Shown here: one piece after another, positions 59,781 to 64,000 of the stretch
How positions within the stretch are numbered: the first letter of the stretch is position 1
Layout of the letters: the number at the start of each line of letters is the position of its first letter
From: Pseudocercospora fijiensis CIRAD86
Lineage: Eukaryota > Ascomycota > Dothideomycetes > Mycosphaerellales > Mycosphaerellaceae
Reading direction: 5' to 3'
Assembly: GCF_000340215.1 (NCBI RefSeq)
Contig: NW_006921532.1
Coordinates: 3,203,337 to 3,267,336, forward strand
DNA: 64,000 nucleotides
Notes under the pieces: generated by a model
Database searches by the model: none
What the model was told of the DNA's origin: nothing
The model's input: only the letters and a program-made list of their open reading frames with translations
Made by a program: the position numbers and the translations under genes

Positions 59781-59886
59781 ATTTGCCGGGAGAAATGCGA
59801 GCTTCTAGGTACTTTGCTAAATATCTAAGGAGTTCACGGTGCTAAATGCCTAAGTCAGCGCGCTGTGCCACTAAACCATACTGCCT
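59781..59886 (-). tRNA. possible RIP-decayed tRNA-Leu-like or tRNA-derived sequence
   Basis: On the minus strand the sequence starts ggcagtatggtttagtggca, with a good A-box (tggtttagtgg). It can form an anticodon stem of gctga pairing with ttagc around a loop containing tag. A B-box is only weakly recognisable (agctcgcattt) and no matching 3' acceptor strand is seen. It is either a decayed tRNA, a tRNA-derived SINE head, or chance. Confidence 0.2.
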
Positions 59887-59959
59887 ATTTACATAAAAGT
59901 GCATAGGAATATCAAATAGATAAATAGTGTATAGGTACAGATATTGGACATAGCCGTAG

Positions 59960-60110
59960 TAAGCCTAAAGGCTAAGATTCATAAAGGCTTAAAGGCTAAT
60001 TCTGATCCTAATTCTGATTCTAAACTTAAAGGCTAATCCTGATTCTGATTCTAAACTTGAAGGCTAAGGGCTGAACTTAAAGGCTAAAGGCTAAAGGCTA
60101 AAGAACAATG
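59960..60110. repeat. degenerate (aaaggct)n and (attctg)n repeats
   Basis: Repeated aaaggctaa/cttaaaggctaa and cctgattctgattctaaact blocks. Confidence 0.75.
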
Positions 60111-60364
60111 TAGAATAGATTGATATTACCGGAGCGTCTAGTCCTAGCCTCGTAGGCCGGGTCTCCTAAGCAGGAGTAGGAGCAGGAGCGGCTTCACTAG
60201 TAGAAGACATTACGCGCGCGAGAAGTATTAAATCAAATATAAAATTGGCGGAGCGGAAAGGGCGGCGGCGGTGCGAGAACCTTAGTAGTATATATAGATA
60301 GAAGAACGATAGTATATATATAAAGTCTAATCGTACCCCCGCGGAGTAACCGCTCGGCGCCTAT

Positions 60365-60426
60365 TCCTATTAGACCTGACCGTTCGCAGGTATACTAACC
60401 GTTCGTACACTAGCAACCGTTCTAAA
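60365..60426. repeat. candidate right terminal inverted repeat
   Basis: This is the inverted counterpart of 53526-53583, carrying cctgaccgttcgc and ctaaccgttcgtacac blocks. Confidence 0.55.
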
Positions 60427-60773
60427 GATTAATAGTTTAATAGTATAAACCGTAATATTACAGTTAGTAAAGATATTAATGGTTAGTGAAGATGTAACAG
60501 TCATATACACGGTTAGAATTTGGTATAACTATTGAAAATCACATGACTGTAATCTTACAGCTAGGCCGGACTATATACGCACGCTAAGGTATCGTCGACA
60601 TGCCTTTCTTGGTCTTCATAGCGCTTATCTTAAGTCATACATACATGGGAAATCAGCAGCCAGCGTACTGTGTCCCGCAGCTCGCATGATGGTCTCAAAA
60701 CAAACGCCAGCGATGTGTGAATGTGCTCATCTATAGCAACAATGTGGTTGCGATCGATGTTTCCTCCGTCATC

Positions 60774-62743
60774 TTAGGCAGCCATCTCCACCATCCTGGA
60801 AATGGCCTCCTCGACATCAATGCCCATACCAAACTGCTCAATCGCATCTTGTGCTCGCGGGACTCCGACCAAGGTGACGTTTCGGGGCACAATAATGTCC
60901 ATCACATCGAAGCAACCAAAGGCATCAAGCTTCTTCAGTTTAGGACAACTCTTGAAGATGCCCGCGATGACGCTGTTGTCGACCTTGTTGCAAAAGCTGA
61001 TGTTGATTTCCTCGAGGTCAGGATAGCTCTTGCCACCGTTGAAGACATCCATGAATGCTGGAAGCTGGATATGTCGGCATGAGGAGATATCGAGATGCTT
61101 GATCTTGTCACCTGAATGGGCCATCAAGGCTTTGAAGCCTTCGGAGGCAAGGCCGATGGCTTCCTCTGGACCGTCGGGATTTTCATTGTCCACATCTCGG
61201 TTTGAGTGAAGATCGACGAATGTGAGTGGTGAGTTCTGCCAGTTTGTGAAGAGCGCGACGAAGCCTGCGTCGGTAGCTGTATCATTTTCTGTGAATCTGA
61301 ATTTTGAAAGATGAATGCAATGGCTGTGTAAGGCCTGAAGGACAGAGTCATCGGCATCGAAGAACTTTTCGAGAGACAAGGTACGAAGCGTCGAGCCGCG
61401 CTTCTGGACGAGATCGACCAAGACTTCGACAGGTACTTCTCGGCTCTGCTTGAGAGAGAGGTGCTCAAGGCGCTGGAGTCCTGAAATCGCTTGAATGCTT
61501 TCAGGACCAACACGTCGACAATCTTTGAACTTGATGCGTTCAAGGTTTGGGGAGTACGAAACCATGTCTCGCACAGCCAAGTCGTCGAAGGCAGAGTCCA
61601 GTGATGTCAGCTTGACAGCCTCGAGATTGCGGCCAGCTTCGCGAAAGAGTCGGAGCCACATGCTATCTGACACCAGATTCGCGGCATAAAGCTGAAGGTA
61701 CTTGATGTTTGGGCATTTTTCGAGCATGTAATCGATAGCTTTATCCTTCAATTGGCATGCATTGCCCAGAACGAGCTTCTCGATCTTCGGAGACATTGCG
61801 AACACGTGGTGATAGTCGTTTTCCTCCAGGTATGCCGCGTCGTGGAGGATGACTGCATCGTGCTCGGGATTTAGAAACAACGGAAGTGTCTTCGACTTCA
61901 GGACTCGCTTCTTGGAGAAGACCATGCTGAGCCGCTCAAGCAAGAATTGAGGCATGCCGCAGAGTGACTCGATGTCATCGTGATGTTGAGCAATTGTGGC
62001 CAGGCAGAGCTGCTGCAATGACTTCGCACCGCCTACAGCACGCCCGTCAAGCCGATCGCTCTCAATCTTGCGGCGCTTCCGTCCTGCTGGCTTGGGCTGC
62101 GATGCCTTCTCCTCTCTCTTCAGATCATTGGCCATCTGCTTGCCGCATGGCGTACACAAGAGGCCACCATTCGGTCCTTCCTTGGTGTATGGAGTGACGG
62201 TAAATCGCTTGTCGCATATATCGCAGTGCTCGAATTGTCCTGGTGCCGGGCGCGTCTTCTTGTACTGATCACGCAAGAAGTCGCCATCAAAATCATCATC
62301 ATCATCGTCGTCGTCGATGTCGTCGTCGTCGTAGTCGCGCTTCTTCTTCTTGCCGGCTTTCTTGGACGAAGAAGCCTTTGCCTTCTTGGCCTTCTCCTTT
62401 GCTTCTTCTGCAACTCTCTTTCGCTTCTTGCTTTTTTCGACCTTCTCAGCCTCCTCTGCAATGTCCGCTGCGATGGCTGCCTCGACCTCTTCGTCTGCTT
62501 CGTCTGCTCCAGCAGTACTTTGTGTGCGAGATGCATCTGCACTCGACTCTGCCTGGGCTTGCTCCCGACGTCGTCTCTCGTAATCATCGCGGATCTGGGC
62601 GGCCGAGATGTTATTTGCCTGAGAGTTCGGTCAGCATTACTGAACTATAGATAACTACATCTTGCTATGTGACATACTGCCAGGAAGTCTGTCAGTGCAG
62701 ACTGTGGACCGCGAATGCGATTGCCTGCTCTCCGTCCGCTCAT
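60774..62743 (-). CDS. RAD7: RAD7-type nucleotide excision repair protein
   Basis: This is the homologue of yeast Rad7 / fission yeast Rhp7, which with Rad16 recognises UV lesions in non-transcribed DNA. Exon 1 is 62678-62743 (22 codons, ending ALTDFLA). A 59-bp intron (62619-62677, GTATGT...CTCAG, branch tgctgacc) follows, and exon 2 runs 62618-60774 to a TAA stop: 636 residues. The N-terminus has the family's QSALTDFLA-ANNISAAQIRDDYERRRRE block, then a Lys/Ala-rich region and a long acidic Asp run (about residues 120-132). A four-Cys zinc ribbon lies at 154, 157, 177 and 180. Leucine-rich repeats fill roughly residues 190-620 (for example LKKLDAFGC near the end). No RIP-type damage is seen. 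Shorter starts at internal codons would lose the conserved N-terminus. Confidence 0.93.
62619..62677 (-). other. 59-bp intron of RAD7
   Basis: On the minus strand it runs gtatgtcaca to gaactctcag, with a tgctgac branch site. Splicing joins DFLA to ANNIS in frame. Confidence 0.9.
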
Positions 62744-63095
62744 GTTGTCTGTGGCGATCGCGCGTGTATGATCGAGACAATAGAAGAACGAATTGCAGAG
62801 TGGTCTGTTGCTGTTCGTGGCAAGAGAACGAAGACAGCCCCAGGCCTCAAGACGCTTGAACAGGGATGAAGCAAATAAGGTTCGACGCGCTTCGCGCTTT
62901 CTTCACGAGATCACACGCGTAAAGTGGTTTGTCACAAGCTCGAATGTTCACTTGCACGACTTCCGCGTCACGTACTCAGTCAATACCATTATGGTCATGT
63001 GAGAATAATTGCAGACATACACACGAGCCCTTTCGAGTCGTCTCATAGATTTTGCTCTTGCTCGTTGATCTTCGACGCAGCTCGATCGCACTCGT
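62744..63095. other. intergenic region upstream of RAD7
   Basis: 352 bp between the stop of the Hsp70-like gene and the start of RAD7, both on the minus strand. It must contain the 3' end of one gene and the promoter of the other; no specific site is called. Confidence 0.5.
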
Positions 63096-64000
63096 TCAAT
63101 GGAATTCCGCCTGCACAGCTCCATACTTAACGCCATCGACCCGTAATTCAAACACCAGACTTGCACTTTCAATCTTCATGTGAAGCTCAAAATCCAGATT
63201 GTCAAACTCTATACCTTTGGTCGTGGTTAACCGCGTAAAGAGGCCTTTGGGCACTGCATTCAGATCCGTGATCAAAGTGCAAACGTTGACAAGAGACTGT
63301 ATGCCGCCACAAGCATCCGGCGCTTCGTCATCCTCGCAAGCAATGAGGTCGTCCTCAACGATTAATGACTGACCTGGTCGGAAGTTTCGCGTGTAGTGAA
63401 AGGAGATGGGCTGGTCGGCGGATATTGGGGTGCCCTGGTGAAAGTCGTCAGTTTGAAACATACAATACGCGGTCGACGCTCGCCACCCTCACCTTTGCTA
63501 TGTGCCATTGCATGCGATCTGACACCATCCATCGTTCCCAGAGAGGACTCCAATATCGATCTGAGAGCGGATGTTTGGTCTCATCGAAGACGGTCGCGTA
63601 GCTCGTGCCATAGTGCCACCGGCTCCGTCTCTTCTCCACCAGGCTTCCTTCCAGTCCTCGCACACAGGCTCCTCTCACTACCGCTGTCCAGGCGTGCAAG
63701 GGCTGCAGTACTTCTACTGCTTGCTGAGGCGCTTGTGCTGCCGCGTGCGTTGGGCGCTCGGTATAGATCGGCGGCGGAGGCGCATTGAAGTGTTGTTTTA
63801 AGCGTGTATAGAGATAGTTCGATTGTCCAAAGCCACCAACGAGGATGATTCCCGACACGTTCCCGCCCTTGTATCTGATCGCATTAACCTGGCCTTCCAC
63901 TAGGGCAATCACTTCGTCAATGATCGGCTCGAATATGTGCTTGACCTGCTCTGAGGTCATGATCAGGAATCCGCTGTCCAAGCCGGCTTCCTCATCGTCA
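63096..64000 (-). CDS. Hsp70-like actin-fold ATPase (HSPA12-type fungal family), 3' part
   Basis: The gene is cut by the window end, so its start is missing. The visible exon (64000-63493) begins in frame with DDEEAGLDSGFLIMTSEQVK and contains the Hsp70 phosphate-2 motif IILVGGFGQSNYLYTRL. A 58-bp intron (63435-63492, GTGAGG...TCACCAG, branch actgac) joins MQWHIAK to GTPISADQPISFHYTRNF. The last exon ends at TGA 63096-63098. The divergent C-terminal half, with no classical Hsp70 substrate-binding domain and no EEVD, fits the fungal HSPA12-like proteins, whose role is unclear. Upstream exons must carry the phosphate-1 motif. Confidence 0.85.

Larger units (their letters stand above)
53526..60426 (-). 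mobile_element. Plavaka/KDZ-type DNA transposon with imperfect terminal inverted repeats
   Basis: A RIP-degraded transposase (57776-53880, minus) lies between two stretches that match in inverted orientation. The left stretch is 53526-53583 (cagttaaagcacgtaaacgg ... gcgaaccgttaggaccaatt). The right is 60365-60426, whose complement reads gtgtacgaacggttagtata ... gcgaacggtcaggtctaata. By eye about three quarters of the bases agree with small gaps. Exact ends and a target duplication cannot be fixed. Outside these limits the sequence soon becomes unmutated gene space, which supports the boundaries. The element would be about 6.9 kb. Confidence 0.6.

Noticed and set aside
60493..60560. Inverted gtaacagtcat / atgactgtaat pair near the transposon's right side
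   Set aside because: Eleven bases with a mismatch in AT-rich DNA; too short to call an element.
62226..62654. Val/Leu-rich + strand frames of 135-142 codons
   Set aside because: Complement of the Lys- and Asp-rich N-terminal part of RAD7.
1..64000. Telomeric repeat tract that would make this a chromosome end
   Set aside because: Only single scattered ttaggg or ccctaa hexamers occur, with no tandem run.

Overview
This window looks like nuclear DNA of a filamentous ascomycete (Pezizomycotina). I favour a Dothideomycete with a bipartite, repeat-rich genome. The genes have short GT-AG introns (51-63 bp where measured exactly) with CTRAY-like branch sites. The beta-tubulin gene has the fungal exon pattern. 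The repeats carry very dense C-to-T / G-to-A change, seen as TAG and TAA at former CAG, CAA and TGG codons and as CTA/TAG-rich sequence. That is the footprint of repeat-induced point mutation (RIP). The genus is inference only.

Layout. From 1 to about 49.27 kb there is a RIP-degraded repeat desert. It holds three copies of one Ty3/gypsy chromovirus: A at 1-5289 (+, 5' end outside the window), B at 14886-22017 (-) and C at 40840-47999 (+). Each has 197-bp LTRs, and B and C have perfect 5-bp target-site duplications. Between the copies lie decayed large genes and arrays: an unknown + strand gene (5.3-8.75 kb), minisatellites (8.9-10.4 kb), a RecQ-like helicase (11.2-13.85 kb, +), a DUF6589-like gene (27.8-24.6 kb, -) next to a divergent unknown gene (28.1-28.9 kb, +), both set between two ~1.8-kb diverged direct repeats, and a very large unknown minus-strand coding region (38.9-32.3 kb) bounded by related arrays in opposite orientation and interrupted by a MITE-like element and an assembly gap.

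From about 49.3 to 53.3 kb there is a small island of intact, unmutated genes: a conserved mitochondrial-type membrane protein (-) and beta-tubulin (+), diverging from a 298-bp shared promoter. From about 53.5 to 60.45 kb lies a RIP-mutated DNA transposon with a Plavaka/KDZ-type transposase, candidate imperfect terminal inverted repeats and two minisatellites. From about 60.55 kb to the end normal gene space resumes, with a RAD7-type nucleotide-excision-repair protein (-) and the 3' part of an Hsp70-like ATPase gene (-).

The only genes that look functional are the two pairs in the unmutated islands. The transposon genes are dead: catalytic residues as well as reading frames have been altered by RIP-type transitions. 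Two N runs (14055-14154 and 35641-36175) are assembly gaps.
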